A stretch of 64,000 bases of DNA from Bog-793 sp050013835 (GTDB lineage: Bacteria > Actinomycetota > Acidimicrobiia > Acidimicrobiales > Bog-793), in assembly GCA_050013835.1 (NCBI GenBank), contig JBEKEM010000011.1:1-64000 (forward strand). Direction: 5' to 3'. Position 1 is the stretch's first letter. Each line of letters begins with the position of its first letter. The notes under the pieces were generated by a model. The model was not told where the DNA came from. It worked only from the letters and a program-made list of their open reading frames with translations, and did not search any database. This document shows positions 25,983 to 34,451 of this stretch, one piece after another. The position numbers and the translations under genes were made by a program.

Positions 25983-26584
25983 GCCGGCGCCGGCACGGGG
26001 CCCGTTGGGTCGGCGCGGCCGCCCTGGCCCTGGCTCTTTCGGGCTGCGGCATCGCGTTGCAGACGTCGGCGCAGCCCTTCAAGGTGCCGGCGAACCAGTT
26101 CGCGTCGCCGACGACGCTGCCGACGTCGACGCACCCCGGGCGGGCGATCGACGTCTACTTCCTCACGAACGGCTACGTCATCGCCTCGGTGCGCCACCTG
26201 CCCCGGGGCAGGCTCTCGCTCGACCGGACACTCCAGCTGGCGCTGAACTGGCTCGACGCGGGACCCTCGAGCGTGGAGTTCGGGCTCGGCATTTCGACGG
26301 CGCTCAGCGTTTCCCCGGCGGCCACGGTGACCCTCATCGGCACGTTGAAGCACCACGTCGCCTCGGTCGACCTCGACTTGACCTTCGAGAACCTCGACAC
26401 AAGCGAGCTGTTCGAGGCTGACGCTCAGATCGTCTACACGCTCACCCAATTCCACCAGGTGGGCGCCGTCAACCTCCTGCTTGGCGGCGTAAGGACCGCC
26501 TACCTGCCCGACGGCGTCGTGCTGAACAAGCGCCCCGTCACCCGCGAGGACTACCGGGCGATCGCACCGCCGACGAAACCCTGA
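25979..26584 (+). CDS. GerMN-domain lipoprotein (short LpqB-like)
   Basis: Secreted lipoprotein of 201 residues. Signal peptide ends in a clear lipobox LALALSGC with Cys at about 24. The rest is a single GerMN-like domain (VYFLTNGYVIASVRHLP, LNWLDAGPSS, VDLDLTFENL, QIVYTLTQFHQVGAVNLLLGG). Actinobacterial LpqB, which modulates MtrB, is near 590 residues with GerMN plus a beta-propeller; this one lacks the propeller. Position right after the kinase with GTGA coupling suggests it tunes that kinase's sensing (inference). Confidence 0.88.
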   Translation: MSRRRHGARWVGAAALALALSGCGIALQTSAQPFKVPANQFASPTTLPTSTHPGRAIDVYFLTNGYVIASVRHLPRGRLSLDRTLQLALNWLDAGPSSVEFGLGISTALSVSPAATVTLIGTLKHHVASVDLDLTFENLDTSELFEADAQIVYTLTQFHQVGAVNLLLGGVRTAYLPDGVVLNKRPVTREDYRAIAPPTKP

Positions 26585-26591
26585 GTCCGGC

Positions 26592-27011
26592 TCAGCTCCC
26601 GGTGATCCCGCCGGCCACGGCCTCGTCGAGGTCGACCCGGGGCGCGTCGGCCCACAGCCGTTCCAGGGAGTAGACCGAACGAGCCCCGGTGTCGAAGACG
26701 TGGACGACGAAGTCCCCGTAGTCGAGGAGCACCCACTGCGAGCCCTCGAGACCCTCCACCGATCTGACCGTGAGCCCGGCCTGCTCGCGCACGCAGCGGA
26801 AGACCTCGTCGACAATGGAACGGACCTGCCGCTCGTTGCGCCCGGCGGTGATGATGAAGTAGTCGGTGATACCGATGAGGTCGCCGACGTCCAGTACCAC
26901 GGTCGTTTCCAGGGTCTTCGCCGACGCCGCGCGGGCGGCGACGAGCGCGGCCGGCAACGTCAACGAGGGCAGCCGCCCAGGGCCACGGGCCTTCGGGCCG
27001 CCGCGACCCAA
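26592..27011 (-). CDS. rsfS: Ribosomal silencing factor RsfS
   Basis: RsfS binds L14 and blocks subunit joining in slow growth. Core motifs: VVLDVGDLIGITDYFIITAGRN, QVRSIVDEV, RSVEGLEGSQWVLLDYGDFVVHVFD and SLERLWADAP. Family length is 105-130; here 139 from TTG 27011, but a TTG at 26963 just before LPAALVAARAAS is also reasonable because the first 16 residues are not conserved. It follows nadD by about 30 nt, the classic nadD-rsfS pair. Its 3' end faces the LpqB-like gene with a 7-nt gap. Confidence 0.92.
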   Translation of the reverse strand: MGRGGPKARGPGRLPSLTLPAALVAARAASAKTLETTVVLDVGDLIGITDYFIITAGRNERQVRSIVDEVFRCVREQAGLTVRSVEGLEGSQWVLLDYGDFVVHVFDTGARSVYSLERLWADAPRVDLDEAVAGGITGS

Positions 27012-27042
27012 CAGAACTCGGGTCGAAGGCTCAGGCGGCTCG

Positions 27043-27642
27043 TCATCTGTCGCGAGCGTACATCCCGCGTTCTCGGATCATGCGGACCGCGCCCTCGGGG
27101 ATGAGGTAGTCGAGCGGGCGCCCCGCGGCGGCCCGTTCGCGCAGGTCCGTGCTCGAGATTTCGAGCGCCGGGATCTCGATCGCCACGGCGTGCCAGCCGA
27201 CGAGTGGTCCCTCCGGTCCCGGGAGCACCGGCGTCGAGCCGGGCCGGTTGACAACAACCAGCGTCACCTGGCGCCGCACGTCGTCGAGCCGATCCCAGGT
27301 GCCGAGTCCCGCCACGACGTCGGCACCGACGATGAGGAAGAGCTCCCCCGCTGGGTCGCGCCGTCGTAGCTCGTCGACCGTGTCGATCGTGTAGGAGGGG
27401 CCACCCCGGTCGATCTCGAGGCGCGACGCCTCGAGCCCGTCCACGTCGCCGAGGGCGGCGTCGACGAGCGCCAACCGCTCCTCGGGGGGAGATACGGGAC
27501 GGTCGCCGACCTTCTGCCACGGTTCGTTCGCCACGACGAAAAGCACCCGGTCGAGCCGGAGAGTGTGGCGGGCGTTCACGGCCGCGACGAGGTGCCCGAC
27601 GTGGATCGGGTCGAACGTGCCACCGAAGACACCGAGACGCAT
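27043..27642 (-). CDS. nadD: Nicotinate-nucleotide adenylyltransferase
   Basis: NadD adenylates nicotinate mononucleotide for NAD synthesis. 199 residues. Nucleotidyltransferase motifs GVFGGTFDPIHVGHL at the N-terminus and EISSTDLRERAAAGRP plus YLIPEGAVRMI at the C-terminus (the SxTxxR motif) are complete. ATG 27642 follows GGAGGGG. Divergent from aroG, with a shared 150-bp spacer. Confidence 0.95.
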   Translation of the reverse strand: MRLGVFGGTFDPIHVGHLVAAVNARHTLRLDRVLFVVANEPWQKVGDRPVSPPEERLALVDAALGDVDGLEASRLEIDRGGPSYTIDTVDELRRRDPAGELFLIVGADVVAGLGTWDRLDDVRRQVTLVVVNRPGSTPVLPGPEGPLVGWHAVAIEIPALEISSTDLRERAAAGRPLDYLIPEGAVRMIRERGMYARDR

Positions 27643-27780
27643 GGACCCCTCCGCCACGGCCGTTGGACCCCGGAGCAGGGAATCCGTCCCGACCGGCCCC
27701 GACCGTCGCGCGGGCCAGCGTAGGCGCAGCGGCGTACCCAGCACCGATGCGTCAAGAACCGGACGGTGGCCCGGGTTGCC

Positions 27781-27786
27781 TACGCT
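27781..27786 (+). promoter_or_regulatory. Candidate -10 box, leaderless start of aroG
   Basis: TACGCT, six bases, then ATG 27793, with no ribosome site. Identical in hexamer and spacing to the xerC start region. Confidence 0.5.
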
Positions 27787-27792
27787 GGGGGC

Positions 27793-29187
27793 ATGCGTCA
27801 GCTCGCCCCTGATCCGGGAGTGACGCATTCCCGCGCCGTCGAGGACGCGTCGGCGTGGGACCCCGGCTCCTGGCGGGCGCGTCCCGCTGAGCAAGGGCCC
27901 GAGTGGCCCGACCCCGCCGAGCTGGCCCGCGCCCTCGCCGAGCTGCGGGAATTCCCGCCGCTCGTCTTCGCCGGTGAGACCCGCCGGCTCATCGAGTCGC
28001 TCGGCCGCGTCGCCGACCGCCGGGCCTTCGTCCTGCAGGCGGGCGACTGCGCCGAGTCCTTCAGCGAGCTCGATACCGATGCCATCCGCGACAAGTTGAA
28101 GGTGATCCTGCAGATGGCGGTGGTGCTCACCTACGGCGCCGGAGTCCCGGTCGTGAAGATCGGGCGGATCGCAGGCCAGTTCGCCAAGCCCCGCTCGTCA
28201 CCGACCGAACGCTGCGGCGACGGTGAGATTCCCTCGTTCCGGGGCCACATCGTGCACGACGACGCGCCGAACCTCGCTGCCCGCCGAGCCAACCCGTTCC
28301 GGATGATCGAGGCCTACCGGTACTCGGCCGCCACGCTCAACCTCGTGCGCACCTTCACGAAGGGCGGCTTCGCCGCCCTTGGCCAGGTGCACGCCTGGAA
28401 CCAGGAGTTCGTCGCCACCAGCCGCGAGGGCCGCCGATACGAGGAGACCGCCGAGGCCATCGACCGCGCCCTGCGCTTCCTCGGTGCCTGCGGCGTGAAC
28501 CTCGAGTCGGACGCGCCCACCCAGCAGGTCGACCTGTACACGAGCCATGAGGCGCTGCTGCTCGACTACGAACAGTCGCTCACCCAACGCGACCAGCTGA
28601 CCGGCGACTACTACGACGGTTCGGGGCACATGCTCTGGGTGGGCGATCGCACCCGCCAGCTCGACGGCGCCCACATCGAGTTCCTGCGCGGGGTCCACAA
28701 CCCGATCGGCGTGAAGCTCGGACCGTCGACGACGCCGGACGAGGCAGTCGCCCTCTGCGCCGCCCTCGACCCCGCCCGGGCGCCGGGGAGGCTGACCCTC
28801 ATCACCCGGCTGGGCGTCAACGAGGTGACGACCCTGCTGCCGCCCCTCGTACGCGCCGTCACCCGGGCCGGTCACCCCGTCGTCTGGGAGTGCGACCCGA
28901 TGCACGGCAACACGTTCGTCTCCGACAACGGCCGCAAGACCCGGCGCTTCGACGACGTCCTCGGAGAGATCAGGGGATTCTTCGCCGTGCACAGGCGGGA
29001 GGGCACCTGGCCGGGCGGCGTCCACGTCGAGCTCACCGGAGACGCCGTCACCGAATGCCTCGGCGGGGCGGAGGACATCCTCGAGGAGCACCTCTCCCTG
29101 CGCTACACGACGACCTGCGACCCGCGCCTCAACGGCCGGCAGGCGCTCGACCTCGCCTTTCGCGTCGCGGAGCTGCTGGCGGACTGA
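27793..29187 (+). CDS. aroG: 3-deoxy-7-phosphoheptulonate synthase, class II
   Basis: Class II DAHP synthase joins PEP and erythrose 4-phosphate, opening the shikimate pathway. 464 residues. Motifs typical of the class: FVLQAGDCAESFSE, VKIGRIAGQFAKPRSSPTE, PSFRGHIVHD, SGHMLWVGDRTRQLDGAHIEF, NPIGVKLGP, WECDPMHGNTF and HVELTGDAVTECLGG with ELLAD at the end. Metal ligands Cys, His, Glu and Asp are all present. It is encoded opposite to nadD, and its TGA shares a base with the ATG of the next gene (TGATG), so the two are co-translated. Confidence 0.96.
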   Translation: MRQLAPDPGVTHSRAVEDASAWDPGSWRARPAEQGPEWPDPAELARALAELREFPPLVFAGETRRLIESLGRVADRRAFVLQAGDCAESFSELDTDAIRDKLKVILQMAVVLTYGAGVPVVKIGRIAGQFAKPRSSPTERCGDGEIPSFRGHIVHDDAPNLAARRANPFRMIEAYRYSAATLNLVRTFTKGGFAALGQVHAWNQEFVATSREGRRYEETAEAIDRALRFLGACGVNLESDAPTQQVDLYTSHEALLLDYEQSLTQRDQLTGDYYDGSGHMLWVGDRTRQLDGAHIEFLRGVHNPIGVKLGPSTTPDEAVALCAALDPARAPGRLTLITRLGVNEVTTLLPPLVRAVTRAGHPVVWECDPMHGNTFVSDNGRKTRRFDDVLGEIRGFFAVHRREGTWPGGVHVELTGDAVTECLGGAEDILEEHLSLRYTTTCDPRLNGRQALDLAFRVAELLAD

Positions 29188-31184
29188 TGCACGCCCGGAG
29201 GACCGCCCGCGCGCTCCTGAGCGCCGGCCTGGCGGTGGTGGCGCTCACGGTGCTCGGCGCAGCGAGCCGACCGGAAGCTGGAGCCACCTCGCCGGGGGCG
29301 AGGACGTGCGTCCCCCGACTGGCGACGACCACGACGACCACGACGGCGACGACCACCACGACCACCACGACGACCACGACGACGACGACCACCACGACCA
29401 CCACGACGACCACGACGACCAACCCCGCGTCGTCGTCGGCGACGACCACGACGACGACGGCGCCGACGACGACCACGCCGACGACGACAACCACGCCGCC
29501 GACGACAACCACGCCGCCGCCGACCACCACGCCGCCGCCGACCACCACGTCGCCGACGACGAAGGCCGCCAGGCCCGCCTACTACGTCGTCAAGTCGAAC
29601 GGGGGGGTCACTCCCTTCGGGGGGGCGAGGTTCTACGGCTCGGAGGCCCACCACCACCTCAAGGTCGCCTTCGTCGGCGGCGCGGTGCCCGCCAGCCTGA
29701 CCGGCTACTGGCTGGCCACGGCGAAGGGCAACGTCTTTCCATTCGGAGGGGCGCCGTTCCTCGGCTCGCCGGTCCACCGCGACCACCACCAGCCGATCGT
29801 CGCCATCGCCGCCGCGCCGATCGGGACGGGCTACTGGCTCGTGGCGGCGAACGGCGCCGTCTACAACTACGGCAGCGCCGCCTACTGCGGCTCCCCCGTG
29901 CACGCCGCACTCACGTCCCGGGTCGTCGCCATCGCCGCGCCACCGGACGACGCCGGCTACTGGCTCCTCGCCGCCGACGGCACGGTCTACAACTACGGCG
30001 ACGCGCGGAGGCTCGGGTCGGTGCGGGCGACGACGCTCGACGACTCCGCCGTCGGCATCGCCCCGACCGCCGACGGGCTCGGCTACTGGATCGTCACCTC
30101 GGACGGCACCGTCCACCACTTCGGCGATGCGATGGCCTTCACCTCGCACACCCCACGCGCCCTCGACGCCCCCGTCGTCTCGATCGTCGCCAGCGCAGAT
30201 GGCGGCGGCTACTGGCTCACGACCGCCAACGGGAGGATCTTCAACTTCGGCGACGCCCGTTTCGTCGGGTCGCTCGCCCACCGGCCACTGCGCGGCACGG
30301 TCCGGGCCACCGGGATGATGCGCGACTACGTCGCCACGCCCGGCCTCGTCACCCTCCCCCACGACGTCTTCGGCTACGACATTTCGCAGTTCCAGTGCGC
30401 CCTGCCCGGCTCGACCTCCGTCGAGAACGGCCTGCCCACCTCCTCGGCGGTCTCGGTACTCCAGGTGGCGGGCTGGCTCGACGGCCATAACAACCTGTGC
30501 CTCGCAGCCGAAGCGGCCTGGGCGACGGAAGCGGCCGGTTCATCGGGCGCGCCGTACTCGCTCTACCTGTTCGTCAACTCCCCCGGCCTCACGCCGGGGG
30601 CGAACGCCCAGTCGGCGGACGGGCCGATGGGGAGCTGCGCCACCCTCGCCGGCGCCGCGGCGGCGAAGTGCCGGGCGTACAACTACGGGTTCAACGGCGC
30701 CGACCAGGCGCTCGCCTACGCGACCGGCCAGGGCGTGCACGCCGGCCTGTGGTGGCTCGACATCGAGGGCGCCTCGCTCTCGCCCACGGCGCACTCGGAC
30801 CTCGGGCGGGGCTACTACTGGTCGGACTCGACCGCTCTCAACGACGCGACGATCGAAGGCGCCCTCGGCGCCCTCGAGCAGGCGGGCCTCCAGGTCGGCC
30901 TGTACTCGACGAGCGTCCAGTACCCAGTCATCGCCGGCGACCTCGTGCCCTCCGGGCCGAGAGTGCCCCTCTGGGTCGCCGGGGTCCCCCGCACGAACCC
31001 GCCGTACTCGGAGCAGAGCCTGTCGAACCCGTCGGTCCTCGCCGCCTGGTGTGCCGGGACCGCCTCCTACAACGGCTTCAGCCGGTACAACGAGATCTTC
31101 GCCGGCGGCGTTCCCGTGCTCCTCCAAGAGACGCCGGGCAACCTCGCCTCGCCCTACGGCATCGACCCGGACTACGCCTGCTGA
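29187..31184 (+). CDS. Secreted poly-Thr linker, beta-propeller repeat and glycohydrolase-like protein
   Basis: Modular exported protein, 665 residues. Signal peptide (ALLSAGLAVVALTVLGAA), then a Thr- then Thr/Pro-rich linker at about 46-128. Six repeats of 42 residues follow, each with a GYWL..ANG.VYNYG..A..GS core (first copy YYVV.SNGGVTPFG), likely one six-bladed propeller. The C-terminal 275 residues start FGYDISQFQC and contain YSLYLFVN, LWWLDIEGA, QVGLYSTSVQYPVIAGDL and VPLWVAG, resembling GH25/DUF1906 glycoside-hydrolase-like barrels acting on cell wall. Substrate unknown. Overlaps aroG by one base. Confidence 0.85.
   Translation: MHARRTARALLSAGLAVVALTVLGAASRPEAGATSPGARTCVPRLATTTTTTTATTTTTTTTTTTTTTTTTTTTTTTTNPASSSATTTTTTAPTTTTPTTTTTPPTTTTPPPTTTPPPTTTSPTTKAARPAYYVVKSNGGVTPFGGARFYGSEAHHHLKVAFVGGAVPASLTGYWLATAKGNVFPFGGAPFLGSPVHRDHHQPIVAIAAAPIGTGYWLVAANGAVYNYGSAAYCGSPVHAALTSRVVAIAAPPDDAGYWLLAADGTVYNYGDARRLGSVRATTLDDSAVGIAPTADGLGYWIVTSDGTVHHFGDAMAFTSHTPRALDAPVVSIVASADGGGYWLTTANGRIFNFGDARFVGSLAHRPLRGTVRATGMMRDYVATPGLVTLPHDVFGYDISQFQCALPGSTSVENGLPTSSAVSVLQVAGWLDGHNNLCLAAEAAWATEAAGSSGAPYSLYLFVNSPGLTPGANAQSADGPMGSCATLAGAAAAKCRAYNYGFNGADQALAYATGQGVHAGLWWLDIEGASLSPTAHSDLGRGYYWSDSTALNDATIEGALGALEQAGLQVGLYSTSVQYPVIAGDLVPSGPRVPLWVAGVPRTNPPYSEQSLSNPSVLAAWCAGTASYNGFSRYNEIFAGGVPVLLQETPGNLASPYGIDPDYAC
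29324..29567 (+). repeat. ACG/ACC low-complexity tract coding a Thr(-Pro) linker
   Basis: From 29324 to about 29420 the DNA is an almost unbroken series of ACG and ACC codons (units of ACGACCACG). After Asn-Pro-Ala-Ser it continues as ACG/ACC/CCG to about 29567. It encodes an extended, probably glycosylated linker. Such a tract is prone to slippage in steps of one codon. Confidence 0.9.
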
Positions 31185-31942
31185 TTCGTCGCCGCCCACT
31201 CCGGTGACTCGACGCCGACCCAGTCCGGCTCCGTCGAGCGGATCTCGGGCCTCCCGCCGAGGTGGGCGGCGTCGTTGTAGCGCACCAGCCGCCAGCGCGA
31301 GCCGGTGTGGTGCCACTCGGTGATCGAGGTGTTGGCCGGGTGGAGCCGGACGACGTTGCCGTGCTCGGCGAGCCCGAGAAAACGGATCATCGAGGAGTCG
31401 ACGACCCCGCCGTGCGCCACGATGACGACGAGGCCCCCCGGGTTGGCGGCCGCGACGTCGGCCAGGGCGGCGGCCGCCCGGTCGAGGAAGTCGATCCAGC
31501 TCTCGCCGCCCGGCGAGGTCGGGAACTCCGGATCGTCGCCCGGCAGGCCGCGGCGCTGGTAGTGCTCCTCGTAGTCGGCCCAGGTCATCCCGTCGGCCTC
31601 CCCCGGGTGGCGCTCGCAGAACGCACAGTTCCGGCCGAACTCGGTGACGCCGAGGGCGGGGGCAAGGACGGCCGCCGTCTCGATGGCGCGGGGCAGCACG
31701 CTCGTCCACACCGCCTTCGCGCCGGCGAGCTCGCCGGTGCGGGTCAGCCGGGCGGCGAGCGCCTCGGCCTGGGCGACGCCGCGGGGGGTGAGCCCGCGGC
31801 AGCCCTTGTGCCCGCCGATCACCCCGTCGACGTTGGCGAACGCCTCGCCGTGGCGGATGATGGCCAGCCGCGTCCCGACAGCGATGGCGGCGGAGGACGC
31901 CGCCGGGCCCGCGGATGCCGCCTGTTCGCTCACGTTCGGCAC
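31172..31942 (-). CDS. Histidine phosphatase family protein (phosphoglycerate-mutase-like)
   Basis: About 256 residues. Phospho-His motif LAIIRHGEAFANVDG near 30, downstream Arg in LPRAIETAAVLAP, and the second His in VIVAHGGVVDSSMI. The insert CAFCERHPGEADG with two Cys is unusual. Substrate unknown. GTG 31942 starts it; GTG 31930 is possible. Its 3' end overlaps that of the propeller protein by 13 bp on the opposite strand. It lies after proA, where Actinobacteria often keep a gpm-like gene near nadD-rsfS. Confidence 0.88.
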   Translation of the reverse strand: MPNVSEQAASAGPAASSAAIAVGTRLAIIRHGEAFANVDGVIGGHKGCRGLTPRGVAQAEALAARLTRTGELAGAKAVWTSVLPRAIETAAVLAPALGVTEFGRNCAFCERHPGEADGMTWADYEEHYQRRGLPGDDPEFPTSPGGESWIDFLDRAAAALADVAAANPGGLVVIVAHGGVVDSSMIRFLGLAEHGNVVRLHPANTSITEWHHTGSRWRLVRYNDAAHLGGRPEIRSTEPDWVGVESPEWAATNQQA

Positions 31943-31991
31943 GTTACTGGCTCGGCACCACCCCGCCCGGACGGGTGAAGGCTGGACCGCG

Positions 31992-33239
31992 CTAGGTGCG
32001 GATCTGCCCGTCGCCTTCGATCACGAACTTCACCGAGGTGAGCTCGCGCAGCCCCATCGGGCCCCGGGCGTGCAGCTTCTGCGTCGAGATCCCGATCTCG
32101 GCGCCCAGCCCGAGCTCGCCGCCGTCGACGAAACGGGTCGAGGCGTTGACGAGCACGGCGGCGGCGTCGACCTCGGCCACGAATCGCCGGGCGGCAAGGT
32201 AGTCGCGCGTCACGATCGCCTCGGAGTGCCCCGTCGAGTACCGGGCGATGTGGTCGATGGCGCCGTCGAGGTCGTCAACCACGGCGACGGCGAGACGCAA
32301 AGAGAGGAACTCCGTCGCGTAGTCCGTCTCCGTGGCGGCGCCGATCCCGGGGAGGATGGCGCGGCTCGCGTCGTCGCCGACGAGCTCGACGCCCGCGAGG
32401 GCGGCGGCGAGCCGCGGCAGGGCCACGGACGCGATCGACCGGTGGACGAGCAGGGTCTCGACCGCGTTGCAGACGCTGGGCCGCTGGGTCTTGGCGTTGA
32501 CGACGATCCGCTCGGCCACGTCGAGGTCGGCGTCAGCGTCGACGTAGACATGGCAGTTCCCGTCGCCGTCGACGACGTAGGGAACCGTCGCCTGCTCGAC
32601 GACGAGCGCGACGAGCGCCGGCCCGCCCCGGGGGACGAGGCAGTCGATCACGCCGCGCAGCCGCACGAACTCGGCGACCGTCTCGTGCCGGGTGTCCTCG
32701 ACGAGCACCACGGCGTCGGCCGGCAGGCCCGCCTTCACCACGCCGCGGCGCAGCGCCGACGCGATCGCGACGTTGGACCCGATCGCGCCCTCCGAGCCGC
32801 GCAAGAGGACCGCGTTCCCGCTTTTCAGACACAACCCCGCCGCGTCCGAGGTGACGTTCGGGCGGTTCTCGTAGACGATGCCGACGACCCCGAGCGGGAC
32901 GCGTACCCGCCGGACAATGAGCCCGTTCGGGCGCACCCAGCCCTCGACCACCTCGCCGACCGGGTCGGCGAGGGCGGCGACGGCCGCCAGGCCCTCCCCC
33001 ATCTGCGCGAGGCGGCCGCCATTCAGGCGGAGCCGGTCGACGACCGACGGCGTCGCGCCGGCGCCCTCCGCCCGGGAGACGTCGGCGGCGTTCGCCGCCA
33101 GGATCTCGTCGGCGGAGGCACCGAGCGCCTCCGCGGCGAACCCGAGGGCGTCGTCTTTCTGGCCGGTCGTCGACTTGGCGAGGACCCGGGACGCCGCCTT
33201 GGCGCGCCGGCCGAGCTCCGCGAGTGATTCGCTGGCCAT
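31992..33239 (-). CDS. proA: Gamma-glutamyl phosphate reductase
   Basis: ProA reduces gamma-glutamyl phosphate with NADPH, second step of proline synthesis. 415 residues. Motifs: PLGVVGIVYENRPNVTSDAAGLCLKSGNA region, VLLRGSEGAIGSN, DCLVPRGG, and the catalytic Cys in KTQRPSVCNAVETLLVH. The C-terminal GLGAEIGISTQKLHARGPMGL is typical. Eight bases after proB. Confidence 0.96.
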   Translation of the reverse strand: MASESLAELGRRAKAASRVLAKSTTGQKDDALGFAAEALGASADEILAANAADVSRAEGAGATPSVVDRLRLNGGRLAQMGEGLAAVAALADPVGEVVEGWVRPNGLIVRRVRVPLGVVGIVYENRPNVTSDAAGLCLKSGNAVLLRGSEGAIGSNVAIASALRRGVVKAGLPADAVVLVEDTRHETVAEFVRLRGVIDCLVPRGGPALVALVVEQATVPYVVDGDGNCHVYVDADADLDVAERIVVNAKTQRPSVCNAVETLLVHRSIASVALPRLAAALAGVELVGDDASRAILPGIGAATETDYATEFLSLRLAVAVVDDLDGAIDHIARYSTGHSEAIVTRDYLAARRFVAEVDAAAVLVNASTRFVDGGELGLGAEIGISTQKLHARGPMGLRELTSVKFVIEGDGQIRT

Positions 33240-33247
33240 GGTCCACG

Positions 33248-34393
33248 CTACCGGGGCCGGGTGCCGCCCGGCGAGCGGGGACGGCGAGGAAGGGCCGAAG
33301 CGCCGGAGAGCACGACGAGGTCGTCACGGTGGACGAGCTCGCCCGCGAGGTCAGCGGGGAGGTCCGCGGAGCGCCTGCCCAGCCACTCTGCGGCCCGGTC
33401 CGAGGGCAGGCGGGTGATCCCCTTGGCGACGACCGAGCCATCCGCCGCGGCGATCTCGATCGGATCGTCGCGCCCGAACGGCGCCGCGATCTCCACGACG
33501 CCCGCCGGCAGAAGGCTCGCCTCCCGCTCGAGGAGGGCGCGGCGGCAGCCCTCGTCGACGATGACCCGCCCCGTGGCCGGGAGGGCAAACGCGATCCACG
33601 CCTTGCGGGCCGGGAGCCGCTCCGCGCGGGGGAGGATCGTCGTGCCGACCCCGGAAACGCGGCGCACGGCGTCGACGACGACACCCGGGCGGCTCGCCGC
33701 GGCGATCACGGCGCGCACCCCGCACCACGCCGCCATCCGGCCGGCGGCGAGCTTCGAGGCCATGCCCCCGCTGCCGGACGCCGAGCCGGGGCCGCCGGCG
33801 ACGGCGTCGAATGCGGCGTCGACGGCGACGACCTGCTCGACGAGCGTCGCATCGGCGCAGCGCCGCGGATCGGCGTCGAAGAGCCCCTCGGTGTCGGTGA
33901 GCAGGACGAGGCACTCCGCCGCGACGAGGTTGGCGACAAGAGCGGCGAGACGGTCGTTGTCGCCGAAGCGGATCTCGTCGTCGGCGACGGCATCGTTCTC
34001 GTTGATGACCGGCACCGCGCCGAGTTCGATCAGCCGGCCGATCGTCTCCCGGGCGTGGAGGTACTGGCGGCGGGCGCCGAAATCCGGCAGTGACAGCAGC
34101 ACCTGGGCGGCGAAGAGCCCCTCGGCGGCGAGTGCCTCGTCGTAGACGCGCATCAGGCGGTGCTGGCCGATCGTCGAGAGCGCCTGCAGGGTCGTCGTGT
34201 CCGTCGGCCGCCCCCCCGCCGGCCCGGTCGCGGCGACGCCGGCCGTGACGGCGCCCGAGGTGACGACGACGACAGGCTGGCCCGCCCGCCACAGCTCGCC
34301 GATCTCGGCGGCGAGCTTGGCGACGGCGGCCGCGTCGACGAGGCCGTCGGCACCCGTCACCGAGGACGACCCGATCTTCACGACGACGGTCAC
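33248..34393 (-). CDS. proB: Glutamate 5-kinase
   Basis: ProB phosphorylates glutamate to start proline synthesis and is normally feedback-inhibited by proline. 381 residues: amino-acid-kinase domain (VVVKIGSSSVTG, VVVTSGAVTAGV, PVINENDAVADDEIRFGDND, VLLTDTEGLFDADP, GSGGMASKLAAGRMA) then a C-terminal PUA domain (GRVIVDEGCRRALLEREASL region). GTG 34393 is the only credible start. Downstream of obg by 58 nt and upstream of proA. Confidence 0.95.
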   Translation of the reverse strand: MTVVVKIGSSSVTGADGLVDAAAVAKLAAEIGELWRAGQPVVVVTSGAVTAGVAATGPAGGRPTDTTTLQALSTIGQHRLMRVYDEALAAEGLFAAQVLLSLPDFGARRQYLHARETIGRLIELGAVPVINENDAVADDEIRFGDNDRLAALVANLVAAECLVLLTDTEGLFDADPRRCADATLVEQVVAVDAAFDAVAGGPGSASGSGGMASKLAAGRMAAWCGVRAVIAAASRPGVVVDAVRRVSGVGTTILPRAERLPARKAWIAFALPATGRVIVDEGCRRALLEREASLLPAGVVEIAAPFGRDDPIEIAAADGSVVAKGITRLPSDRAAEWLGRRSADLPADLAGELVHRDDLVVLSGASALPRRPRSPGGTRPR

Positions 34394-34451
34394 CCGGGGC
34401 CCCCGTCGCCGCGCGGTGGCGCGCCCCTGAGCGCGAACGGTTGCCGTCGCA

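Noticed and set aside
29129..29548. Minus-strand poly-Val frame across the Thr tract
   Set aside because: It is the reverse reading of ACG/ACC repeats. No start signal or family, and the plus-strand protein has a signal peptide and folded domains on both sides.
29324..29567. CRISPR-like repetitive DNA
   Set aside because: The units are 3-9 bp and run together with no unique spacers, and they are in frame as Thr codons. No cas genes are present.
32533..33684. Minus-strand frame overlapping proA and proB
   Set aside because: Ser/Arg-rich shadow frame; ProA and ProB occupy the neighbouring frames with full catalytic motifs.
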